Source of the DNA: Candidatus Eiseniibacteriota bacterium
GTDB lineage: Bacteria > Arandabacterota > Arandabacteria > Arandabacterales > Arandabacteraceae
Direction: 5' to 3'
Assembly: GCA_030622265.1 (NCBI GenBank)
Contig: JAUXGG010000141.1
Location: 1 to 5,439 of the forward strand
Length of the DNA stretch: 5,439 nucleotides
In this document: piece after piece, positions 1-5,439 of the stretch
Position numbering within the stretch: the stretch's first letter is position 1
Layout: every line of letters starts with the position of its first letter
Translations under genes and position numbers: made by a program
The notes under the pieces: model-generated
Told to the model about the DNA's origin: nothing
Seen by the model: only the letters and a program-made list of their open reading frames with translations
Database searches by the model: none

Positions 1-667
1 ACTGAACGTTCCCGTACTCGGCGTCGAATCCGCCCGAGAGGACCTCGATCTCTGAGAGCGAGGACAGGCTGACCTCCAGACCCGTGGCGCCCACGAAGGC
101 ATCGCTGATCTGGATACCGTCAACGAACTGCTTGACCTCCCCGGAACGGCCGCCGCGGATGTGGATCTCGCCGCCCTCCAGGACGACGCCGGCCTGTGCG
201 GCAATAGCCTCCTCAACCGTGTTGATAGACCGGACAGCGGTATCTTCCATGTCCACGGTCCGCGTGGAGCCGGTCCTGTCGGCATCCACCATGGGCTTTT
301 CAGCCGTGACCTGCGTAACCGGGAGCTCCACGACTACGGTCTCGGAAAGCTGGACGTTCAGCTCGCTGGTCGAGTTCGCTCTGACTACCACGTTCTCCTG
401 GGTCTCGGCGGCAAAACCCATCATCATCACCTTGACGGTATACGCACCAACCGGAACGTCTTCAATTGCGAAGCCGCCGTTATCCTTCACGAAAGTTCCC
501 AGACCTGTGCCCATTACCAGCACGTTTGCAAATGATAGGGGTCTGCCGTCGCTCTTGGCTGTTACCGTCCCCGCAATCCTCCCGACCTCCTGTGCATATA
601 CCAGCGAACCGGCAAGAACAAGGAAGGCCAAAAGCGAAACAAATAGCATGCGCAACCAGGGACGCAT
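1..667 (-). CDS. TonB-dependent outer-membrane receptor, N-terminal part (gene runs off the window)
   Basis: The first 222 residues are visible; the frame has no stop and continues past the window edge. The ATG at 667-665 is preceded by a GGGGG tract at 680-676 with 8 nt spacing, a usable ribosome binding site. Residues 1-25 form a signal peptide (basic MRPWLR, hydrophobic core, cut after VYA). Residues 30-108 read as a carboxypeptidase-regulatory-like beta-sandwich (GRIAGTV, then GRPLSFANV, FVKDNGGFAIEDVPVGAYTV). From about 120 a TonB plug domain begins: VTAEKPMVDADRTGS, VEEAIAAQAGVV, IHIRGGRSGEVKQFVDGIQI, and SEIEVLSGGFDAEYGNVQ at the edge. In the family such proteins are far longer, with a C-terminal 22-strand barrel that imports substrates using TonB energy. 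The substrate cannot be told from this part. It is probably transcribed separately from the upstream operon, since a promoter-like sequence lies in the gap. The family call is secure. Confidence 0.93.
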   Translation of the reverse strand, partial: MRPWLRMLFVSLLAFLVLAGSLVYAQEVGRIAGTVTAKSDGRPLSFANVLVMGTGLGTFVKDNGGFAIEDVPVGAYTVKVMMMGFAAETQENVVVRANSTSELNVQLSETVVVELPVTQVTAEKPMVDADRTGSTRTVDMEDTAVRSINTVEEAIAAQAGVVLEGGEIHIRGGRSGEVKQFVDGIQISDAFVGATGLEVSLSSLSEIEVLSGGFDAEYGNVQ

Positions 668-730
668 AACCTCATCCCCCTTTCTGGGTGCTGTCAGTAT
701 TGCCTGTCATATTACTAGTGTTCAGACTTT

Positions 731-759
731 ACTTTATACACCATACCGGAAGGTGTCAA
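731..759 (-). promoter_or_regulatory. Candidate sigma70-type promoter for the TonB-dependent receptor
   Basis: On the minus strand a perfect TTGACA lies at 759-754 and TAAAGT at 736-731, with a 17-nt spacer. An alternative -10, TATAAA at 738-733, would leave a 15-nt spacer. The predicted start of transcription falls roughly 55 nt before the receptor ATG at 667. The match to the housekeeping consensus is seen directly. Whether this host uses that consensus is unknown, because some FCB lineages use different promoter elements. Confidence 0.45.
738..756. promoter_or_regulatory. Operator-like dyad inside the receptor promoter
   Basis: A 19-bp imperfect inverted repeat has arms ACACC (738-742) and GGTGT (752-756) around a CCGG-containing centre; seven of nine position pairs are complementary. 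It fills the spacer between the candidate -35 and -10, the usual place for a repressor or a spacer-binding activator. It is not followed by a T run on the minus strand, so a terminator is less likely. Chance occurrence remains possible. Confidence 0.3.
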
Positions 760-771
760 GTCCTTTTAACG

Positions 772-1590
772 CTAGGGCTTCCGGCGCGAAACTCCTCTGT
801 CGGCCGGCGGGGGAGAGAGACGACCCGGCTCAATCTGCGACGGGTCGATTTCGGTTACCTCACAACCCAGCCGGGTCGAGAAACCCTGCGCCAGCGCGGC
901 CTTTATTTCAAGGGGATCGAGGGGTCTGCCGGCCGCGTCCTCAAGGCAGGCCGTTGAGGCCTTAAGCTCCCGCCTGAGCCTCTCCCTGCCCGGTTCCCCG
1001 CTCCCCGCGCCCCCCGCCTTCATATAGTCAACGATCCTGAGATAGTTGCGGTTCACAGGGATGCTCCCATGCTGCAGCATCGCTCTCTCCCCTATCCTCT
1101 GGGCGCTTCCCACGACCTTGCGCCCGCGGTAGGAGATTTCGTACCGGCTCACCGAGGCGAAGCAGGGTTTCTGCCTGGCTCCCGACTTTCCCACTGTCCC
1201 GCGCTCGAGATCGAGATCAAGGCCCATCGATCGGGCGCCGTCGATGATGCACCATGATATCAACTTGTACAATTCCGATAGGTCCTTGCCGGCATTGGCA
1301 GGGAGCACCACGGCGTAGGTGAGGTCATCCCAGTGAAGAACGGCCCGGCCTCCGGTCGGACGGCGCACCAATTCGATCCCGTCCTCGAGCGACTTTGCCT
1401 GGTCGATGTTCTCAAGGGGTTCGGAGTGTCCGAGCGAGATGGCCGGTTTCGACCATCCGTAGAAGCGAAGGTACCCTGTTCCCGGCGCAGCTTCACCCAG
1501 GTCAAGGAGATGCCTGTCGAGGGCCATGTTGTAGGCGCCGTCTCTGCGCGTGAAACCTATGAGGTTGATCTTGGAAAGCAGGCGGTCCAT
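772..1590 (-). CDS. lipM: LipM-like octanoyltransferase / lipoate-protein ligase A family protein
   Basis: This 272-residue protein has the biotin/lipoate protein ligase (BPL/LPL) catalytic fold, which moves octanoyl or lipoyl groups to the lipoyl domains of GcvH and 2-oxoacid dehydrogenases. Family landmarks: NMALDRHLL (21-29), LRFYGW (41-46), the acyl-binding RRPTGGRAVLH (76-86), GRKVVGSAQ (156-164, Lys158) and LQHGSIPVN (172-180). Cys143 in KPCFASVSRYE sits 15 residues before Lys158, the spacing I recall for the catalytic cysteine of Bacillus LipM. This, and the lack of an LplA accessory domain, favours an octanoyltransferase over an ATP-dependent ligase. The ATG at 1590 shares its A with the upstream TGA stop (TGATG), implying translational coupling. 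A longer frame reaches 1707, but its extra 39 residues precede the normal domain start and overlap the upstream gene. The receptor gene follows after 104 bp. The family is secure; the exact reaction is less so. Confidence 0.88.
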   Translation of the reverse strand: MDRLLSKINLIGFTRRDGAYNMALDRHLLDLGEAAPGTGYLRFYGWSKPAISLGHSEPLENIDQAKSLEDGIELVRRPTGGRAVLHWDDLTYAVVLPANAGKDLSELYKLISWCIIDGARSMGLDLDLERGTVGKSGARQKPCFASVSRYEISYRGRKVVGSAQRIGERAMLQHGSIPVNRNYLRIVDYMKAGGAGSGEPGRERLRRELKASTACLEDAAGRPLDPLEIKAALAQGFSTRLGCEVTEIDPSQIEPGRLSPPPADRGVSRRKP

Positions 1591-2348
1591 CAGTGAATTA
1601 TCCCCAGCCAGTCGCTCATGAGGAAATGAAGTCTGCCGATCAAGAGCGACACCCTGCTCATCACGGTGTAGCCGAACGAGGCTCCGAAGGAGATCATCAG
1701 GAACCACACACCCACCCTCGACACCGCTCCCAGACCGCCCTTGTGCTCCCTGGAGAAGAAAAAGTAGACCAGCGTTACCAGGAGACCAATGACTATCAGC
1801 GGGTTCCGGAGCACCTCGAGTATGGCGAAGAAGAACGCGTTCCCACCGGCCGCGGCCTTAAGACCGGTGAGACTCCCGGGCGAGAGGAAGGGTATCATAT
1901 TGGCCCGTATCTGGGCCAACAGGTCACCCTGGAGAGCTCCGATTATGGCCAGACCGGCGTATGATCCTATCATCGCGGCCATCGACCAGCGGCTCAGCCA
2001 GGCGATCTTCGGAAAGAACCTGGCAAAGAGCAGAAGCCCCAGGGCGAAGGGCACGAGCAGCATCAGTCCCGATGGAGACACAGTCCGGAAACTCTCCAGC
2101 AGGGGATTCCAGAGATTGGGTACGAAGACATTCCAGTACTCGAGGGCAACGAAGTAACCCGCCGAAAGACCGATGAAGATATGCTCGGCAAACTTGTAAA
2201 TGGGATTGTCCTTATAGAGAAAGCTGAAAATCGCCAGCGTCAGCATGGCCGCAATCCAGGTCCCGAAAGACGCGCCACTCAGGCGCCCGGACGCAACGGC
2301 GAAGACCATCAAGGCGATCACCACGCCTATCAGGATGTACTTCGTCAT
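1590..2348 (-). CDS. Polytopic membrane protein of unknown function
   Basis: I do not recognise a named family for this 252-residue protein. It is very hydrophobic, with about seven probable membrane spans near residues 3-20, 27-45, 54-72, 92-112, 121-140, 180-199 and 211-230. Between spans 5 and 6 lies a loop of about 40 residues (Gly/Pro-rich, LSPGSLTGLKAAAGGN). The segment YKDNPIYKFAEHIFIGLSAG (45-64) looks like a conserved amphipathic or functional element because it places charged residues beside a span. No transporter or redox signature is visible. The ATG at 2348 overlaps the TGA of the previous gene (TGATG) and has GGAGG about 8 nt upstream. Its own TGA overlaps the lipM start in the same way. 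By context it is probably one subunit of a membrane complex encoded by the four membrane genes upstream and here. Confidence 0.85.
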   Translation of the reverse strand: MTKYILIGVVIALMVFAVASGRLSGASFGTWIAAMLTLAIFSFLYKDNPIYKFAEHIFIGLSAGYFVALEYWNVFVPNLWNPLLESFRTVSPSGLMLLVPFALGLLLFARFFPKIAWLSRWSMAAMIGSYAGLAIIGALQGDLLAQIRANMIPFLSPGSLTGLKAAAGGNAFFFAILEVLRNPLIVIGLLVTLVYFFFSREHKGGLGAVSRVGVWFLMISFGASFGYTVMSRVSLLIGRLHFLMSDWLGIIH

Positions 2349-3196
2349 CAGCGCGCCCTCCGCTTCTCGAGGAAATAGACAATGTTGGCGAAGATGATGA
2401 AGATCACCACCATGACATGGACGCTGGACTGAGCCACCATCCCGGCGATCCCGAGGCCGGGACGCTCCACGAGTTGCTCATATTCGGCGGCGCCCTTCAT
2501 GCCGGAGAGCAGACCGACGAGCTGCCCCGACTGGATGTAGGGATACATCTCGGGTCCGCTCACCGCCGTCACTCCCCCTCCTATCGCCGTGTCATACCTT
2601 GTTGCGATCTGCTGGATCCACTCCTTGATGCCCGGGTAGCCGGCCGAGACACAGATGATCATCTCAACATCCTGGAGGTTCGAGATGCCCTCAAGCATGG
2701 GTATGCTGTCCAGGGGGGTTCCGGAGTGGTCCTCGGGGAAGGTCCTCCTGAGGTCTTCCGCAATGGAGACCATCACCGCCTCACGCCCTTCCTTGAAGCC
2801 CAGATTGACATAGTCCACGCCATACTGCTTCCCGTGCCTGGGTGCCATCTCATCGAAAACGGCCTGGGCAAGCGGGGGGGCCGGCGCCCAGAGCGAACCC
2901 GAGATCACCTTGATGTCCTTCCTGAACAGGTGCTCCACGATGGCGTAGTTCATGGGTGAGAGCTCGGGCTTGGATCCCGGGTCATAGTCGGCCGCCAGCC
3001 AGACATAGGATCCGGCCTCGAGCCCATCAATCGCGTCATAGAGACCCTGGACCGGCGCGGTCACCGACATCCTGAGGCCCGCGCCCAGCAGCAGAGGAAT
3101 GGTCGCGCACGCAAAGATGAGGAGAAACAGTATGCGCCGGTCGATCTGCGAGAGCTTCGTAAGCAGGCTGCGTTCTTCCGTCTTGCGTTCTGCCAT
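2348..3196 (-). CDS. Bitopic membrane protein with a large soluble domain, function unknown
   Basis: This 282-residue protein has a charged N-terminus (MAERKTEERS), a membrane span at about 22-41, a soluble region at 42-256, a second span at about 257-275 and a basic tail (EKRRAR). By the positive-inside rule both ends are cytoplasmic and the soluble domain is extracytoplasmic. That domain alternates hydrophobic strands and helices (DGLEAGSYVWLAADYDPGS, DYVNLGFKEG, DVEMIICVSAGYPGIKEWI), suggesting an alpha/beta fold. A glycine-rich segment follows: IGGGVTAVSGPEMYPY (205-220), then LVGLLSGMKGAAEYEQL (226-242) just before the second span. No catalytic motif is recognised. The chosen ATG at 3196 overlaps the upstream TGA (TGATG) with GGAAG about 6 nt before it; a TTG one codon earlier is possible but less likely. 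A 7-C run on the coding strand lies at 2880-2874. Probably a subunit working with the flanking polytopic proteins. Confidence 0.85.
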   Translation of the reverse strand: MAERKTEERSLLTKLSQIDRRILFLLIFACATIPLLLGAGLRMSVTAPVQGLYDAIDGLEAGSYVWLAADYDPGSKPELSPMNYAIVEHLFRKDIKVISGSLWAPAPPLAQAVFDEMAPRHGKQYGVDYVNLGFKEGREAVMVSIAEDLRRTFPEDHSGTPLDSIPMLEGISNLQDVEMIICVSAGYPGIKEWIQQIATRYDTAIGGGVTAVSGPEMYPYIQSGQLVGLLSGMKGAAEYEQLVERPGLGIAGMVAQSSVHVMVVIFIIFANIVYFLEKRRAR

Positions 3197-3816
3197 CAAT
3201 CACTTCCCAGATAGGATCGCTCGATCCCCAGTATCATCTTCAGCCCGGTTGAGATGGCTCCCAGCGCCGCACCGATCATGATCCCGCGCTTGGCGGCCAT
3301 GTTGGGGACTTCCATTATCCACTCGGTGAAAGCCGGAAGCCCCGGCCAGAGTTTCTCCCCCACCGGGACCCGCCCCAGCATCACCACCACGGCAACCACG
3401 AGGAGCAAGGTTGCCTCCACCGACCTTGCCCTGAAGGCCCGGTAAGCCGCCGAGGCTATGAAGAAGGCGAGCAAGCTGAACATCGTGGCCTGCATCGGCA
3501 CATACATATTGAGATAGGCCCAGTCGAAGAGCCCGCCGGTCTGAATACCCCTTGAGACTCCCACACCCGCCATGGCAACCAGGGCAACCACAAGCGCCCC
3601 CTTGTACTGCCAGTCGGTGGTCCGTTTCTTGACCGTGTGAAGGCTGATCCGGGCAATATTGGCCACACCGAGCACATAGGCAAAGGCCGTTATGATGATC
3701 GCCCAGCTTCTCATCACCGCTGCAGGCTCGGCGATAAAGGGATGAGGAACAAAGAGGGACACCACCATGAGCATTCCTGCCACGAAGGCTATGGCCACCG
3801 GGATCTCTGTCCTCAT
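3196..3816 (-). CDS. Polytopic membrane protein of unknown function
   Basis: I do not recognise a family for this 206-residue protein. About six membrane spans are visible, near residues 6-23, 37-58, 73-88, 103-126, 135-151 and 177-196. A basic loop, HTVKKRTTDWQYK (60-72), lies between spans 2 and 3 and is probably cytoplasmic. A hydrophilic loop with WPGLPAFTEWIMEVPN (157-172) precedes the last span. The last span is small-residue-rich (MIGAALGAISTGLKMILG), which suits helix packing with a partner. The ATG at 3816 has a strong ribosome binding site, AGAGGTGA, assembled partly from the last unit of the 16-bp repeat array. Its TGA overlaps the next gene's ATG (TGATG). It follows the FN3/DUF6754-like gene after a 94-bp gap and likely belongs to the same transcript and complex. 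Confidence 0.85.
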   Translation of the reverse strand: MRTEIPVAIAFVAGMLMVVSLFVPHPFIAEPAAVMRSWAIIITAFAYVLGVANIARISLHTVKKRTTDWQYKGALVVALVAMAGVGVSRGIQTGGLFDWAYLNMYVPMQATMFSLLAFFIASAAYRAFRARSVEATLLLVVAVVVMLGRVPVGEKLWPGLPAFTEWIMEVPNMAAKRGIMIGAALGAISTGLKMILGIERSYLGSD

Positions 3817-3820
3817 CTAT

Positions 3821-3828
3821 TCACCTCT
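3821..3828 (-). promoter_or_regulatory. Ribosome binding site built from the repeat array
   Basis: AGAGGTGA on the minus strand closely matches the Shine-Dalgarno consensus, with its GAGG core 7 nt before the ATG at 3816. The AGAG half is the end of the fifth 16-bp repeat; the GTGA half is the beginning of a degenerate sixth unit. The other units carry weaker versions (AGAAGTGA, AAAACTGA, ACAGGTGA, AGAACTGA) at the same junction, so only the last junctions make good sites. Confidence 0.75.
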
Positions 3829-3904
3829 GCTCGCACTCAGTTCTGCTCATACTCACCTGTGCTCATACTCAGTTTTGCTCGAACTCACTTCTGCTCATAC
3901 TCAC
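3825..3904 (-). repeat. Five tandem 16-bp repeats in the intergenic leader
   Basis: Read on the minus strand, five contiguous 16-bp units run from 3904 to 3825: GTGAGTATGAGCAGAA, GTGAGTTCGAGCAAAA, CTGAGTATGAGCACAG, GTGAGTATGAGCAGAA, CTGAGTGCGAGCAGAG. Units 1 and 4 are identical; the others differ by 3 to 4 bases. There are no spacers, so it is not a CRISPR array. The array occupies almost the whole gap between the stop at 3911 and the start at 3816, where the downstream gene joints overlap. Units 1, 3 and 4 contain ATGAGC, each opening a 9-codon frame. It could be a variable-number repeat that tunes translation of the distal genes, a protein- or RNA-binding leader, or recent slippage without function. 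Confidence 0.95.
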
Positions 3905-3910
3905 TTCAAT

Positions 3911-5101
3911 TTACCTCGCGGTGAAGAGCTCGGCAAACGCCGTAAGCCCCAGGGATTCAGCAATGCAGCCCGCGGTCAGCAAGACCATGATTATCACCTT
4001 TGCCACGTCGCTGGCCTTGAGGGTTCCCAGGAGCTTGGGCTCCTTGGAAAGATAAGCGCTCGCCGCGTAGAGCTCTTCCCCTATCAGGGCGTAATCGCAC
4101 GCCGCGACGAAGAACGGGAGCTGGTGGATATTGGCGGTCCCGGCAATCTGGATTGCGCCGGTGGAAAAACCCGTCTCTGCCAGGATTAGGGACTCCGCAA
4201 AGAAAGAACCCATATAGATGTTGGCGGCGGTCTTCTCTCTGAGCATGATGCCATTGACTCCGGCGGTAAATGCAAACTGCTCATCGGAGAGATAGCGGAC
4301 ATTGTCGGGGTTGTAGAGCTCGGGACGGCCGGCATTCATGAACCCCTGCTTGACTGCCTCCTCCGCCACCGGTACGACAAAGGGCTTGCAGACCGGCACG
4401 ACGATCGGCGTCTCGTAGGATGCGGTCATGCGGGCCACATCGCCCAGGATCACCATGCTCGCGATGGTCTGGATATTATTGAGATCATCGATCCCCGGAA
4501 CATACAGCACGGGGCGGCCCATCTCCGTCGCCCGGCCGATAGCTTCCTCCATGGCATTGAGCCCCGATATCCGCCTTACGAAGAACTCCCTTCCACCTGC
4601 GGCGAGCTTGATATAGATCAGAACCGAGATGAAGTAGAGCGCAAGAATCGCCAGCATGACAAGCCTTGAGGTGTTGAGAAACGATGCGCTCGGGCTTACC
4701 GGCTCCGAGAGCACGGTCCGCCCGCCGGCGGCTTCAACCTTATAGACGTAGGTGATCTTCCTGGAAAGACCCTGGTCGGTGTAGCCCGCACGCATGGCGT
4801 CCACGGTGGCGACCGGTGAGAAGGCCGTATCGGGATAGGCGGCGCGTGAGATGACGAGGCTATCACCCTCGGCGAGGTCGCCCCTCCACATCAGCCTGAG
4901 GGCCGTGCCGTCATCATCCGGCCTGTCGGCGGTCTCAAGGACAACCGATGCAAGAGCTGGAGATGTCACATGGAAGAGCGCGAACCAGATAAGAAAAAGC
5001 ACGAATCCGAAGGACAGCAGAAACCTGCTAAGCTGACGTACGCCGCAGGCAGTGCGAAGACAGCGTAGGGAAACACGCGCGCATGCCGGGGAAATCGCCA
5101 T
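3911..5101 (-). CDS. FN3-like domain membrane protein with a DUF6754-like cytoplasmic domain
   Basis: This 396-residue protein has a basic N-terminus, a long hydrophobic stretch (27-43) and a signal-peptidase-like site after SPALA (51). Residues 53-140 resemble a fibronectin type III domain (ALRLMWRGD, LVISRAAYPDTAFSPV, then ITYVYKVEAAGG). A span follows at about 147-165, then basic residues (GGREFFVRR) that place the rest in the cytoplasm. Residues 178-365 form a strongly patterned domain: NAMEEAIGRATEMGRPVLYV (183-202), YLSDEQFAF, NIYMGSFFAESLILAETG (294-311), IQIAGTANIHQLPFFVAACD (317-336), LIGEELYAASAYLS (339-352). From memory this matches DUF6754, which has no assigned function. A last span lies at about 367-386. 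The ATG at 5101 is the only ATG, GTG or TTG start before the hydrophobic region. It lies 8 bp after the previous stop, which is embedded in the ribosome binding site (TAGAGAGG). I infer it is the central subunit of the membrane cassette. Confidence 0.87.
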   Translation of the reverse strand: MAISPACARVSLRCLRTACGVRQLSRFLLSFGFVLFLIWFALFHVTSPALASVVLETADRPDDDGTALRLMWRGDLAEGDSLVISRAAYPDTAFSPVATVDAMRAGYTDQGLSRKITYVYKVEAAGGRTVLSEPVSPSASFLNTSRLVMLAILALYFISVLIYIKLAAGGREFFVRRISGLNAMEEAIGRATEMGRPVLYVPGIDDLNNIQTIASMVILGDVARMTASYETPIVVPVCKPFVVPVAEEAVKQGFMNAGRPELYNPDNVRYLSDEQFAFTAGVNGIMLREKTAANIYMGSFFAESLILAETGFSTGAIQIAGTANIHQLPFFVAACDYALIGEELYAASAYLSKEPKLLGTLKASDVAKVIIMVLLTAGCIAESLGLTAFAELFTAR

Positions 5102-5109
5102 CCGCCTCT

Positions 5110-5439
5110 CTACTCTTCGATCAGCTCGACGTTCGCCCTTGGTATGACGGCTTCCCCGCCCCCCCCGAACCTGACACCGAGCACTCTCACCATGGCTTCA
5201 CTTTCGAGTTTCTGGAGCTCGGGAGGCAGAGATGTTACCTCACCGATCTTGCCGAAATACGGCTCCCTGATTACCCTGACCGGACTGCCAATAACAAGAC
5301 CCGTGGCATGCTTCTGCCCGGCTTCCCCCTCGGCCCTCCGGGCGGCGGCGTCCAGGGGTATTACTACCTCGGGCCGGATAACGCCGGCCCGGATCTGGGT
5401 GGCTCCGCTGATCGACGTTTTCATGCCCTTTCGGGAAGC
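5110..5439 (-). CDS. KOW-like domain protein, C-terminal part (probably partial)
   Basis: The frame is open from the window edge to the TAG at 5112-5110. An ATG at 5424 would give 104 residues, but the only purine-rich stretch before it (GAAAGGG) ends one base from the ATG, and the frame continues upstream as ASRKG. I therefore think the Met is internal and the gene starts outside the window. Counted from that Met, residues 46-63 (GSPVRVIREPYFGKIGEV) resemble a KOW motif, the short beta-barrel element of NusG and ribosomal protein L24. IRPEVVIPL (16-24) and IPRANVELIEE at the end are the beta-rich flanks. No membrane span is seen here. A run of eight G (coding strand, 5166-5159) encodes part of FGGGGEAV near the C-terminus. 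It lies 8 bp before the next gene, so it is probably the upstream member of the same operon. The KOW resemblance is from pattern, not a search. Confidence 0.75.
   Translation of the reverse strand, partial: ASRKGMKTSISGATQIRAGVIRPEVVIPLDAAARRAEGEAGQKHATGLVIGSPVRVIREPYFGKIGEVTSLPPELQKLESEAMVRVLGVRFGGGGEAVIPRANVELIEE

Noticed and set aside
738..756. Rho-independent terminator after lipM
   Set aside because: The possible hairpin has only a 5-bp stem and a 9-nt loop with no T run after it on the minus strand; promoter elements overlap it.
84..965. A 293-codon open frame on the plus strand
   Set aside because: It lies antisense to the receptor and lipM genes, whose reverse-strand proteins have clear family motifs. 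Its product is low-complexity Ser/Thr/Pro/Arg-rich sequence typical of a shadow frame in GC-rich DNA.
1591..1707. A 39-residue N-terminal extension of the LipM-like frame up to an ATG at 1707
   Set aside because: It would overlap the upstream membrane gene by over 100 bp, has no domain character, and the ATG at 1590 gives the normal domain start and matches the TGATG pattern of the neighbouring joints.
2874..2880. Seven-C tract in the 282-residue protein gene as a phase-variation site
   Set aside because: It encodes an ordinary Ala-Pro-Pro stretch, is short for a contingency tract, and runs of this length are expected in GC-rich coding DNA.
2417..2959. A 180-codon open frame on the plus strand
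   Set aside because: It is antisense to the 282-residue membrane protein, which has coherent membrane spans and a coupled start and stop; the plus-strand product is His/Arg-rich without recognisable structure.
3197..3199. TTG as the start codon of the 282-residue protein
   Set aside because: The next codon is ATG at 3196, better spaced from GGAAG and overlapping the preceding stop exactly as at the two other joints.
3825..3904. CRISPR array
   Set aside because: The 16-bp units are directly contiguous with no unique spacers, are too short, and no cas genes are present.

Overview
All recognisable genes lie on the minus strand, so transcription runs from high to low coordinates. The DNA is GC-rich. 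It encodes the start of a TonB-dependent outer-membrane receptor that has a carboxypeptidase-regulatory-like domain after its signal peptide, so the host is a diderm. The receptor's style and the surrounding membrane genes recall uncultivated FCB-group or neighbouring candidate phyla; that placement is an impression, not a proof.

Layout in transcription order: (1) 5439-5110, the C-terminal part of a small KOW-like protein whose frame is still open at the window edge. (2) 5101-3911, a 396-residue membrane protein with a signal peptide, one fibronectin-III-like domain, a membrane span, a large conserved cytoplasmic domain (matching, from memory, DUF6754) and a C-terminal span. (3) 3904-3825, five tandem 16-bp units in the only sizeable gap of the operon; the last unit forms half of the next ribosome binding site. 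(4) 3816-3196, a polytopic membrane protein. (5) 3196-2348, a protein with a membrane span at each end and a soluble domain of about 215 residues between them. (6) 2348-1590, a second polytopic membrane protein. (7) 1590-772, a LipM-like octanoyltransferase or lipoate-ligase-family enzyme. (8) 667 to the window edge, the 5' part of the TonB-dependent receptor gene, behind its own candidate promoter.

Genes 4 to 7 are joined by three identical TGATG stop/start overlaps. Genes 1 and 2 are 8 bp apart. This points to one transcription unit making the KOW-like protein, four membrane proteins and the lipoyl enzyme in coordinated amounts. I know no described function for the membrane proteins. The most economical reading is a multi-subunit inner-membrane complex with domains on both faces of the membrane. 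This cassette and its repeat-bearing translation start are the parts of the window most likely to be new. The 104-bp gap at 668-771 shows a promoter-like sequence with a dyad in its spacer and no evident terminator. I saw no RNA gene, insertion sequence or CRISPR array.
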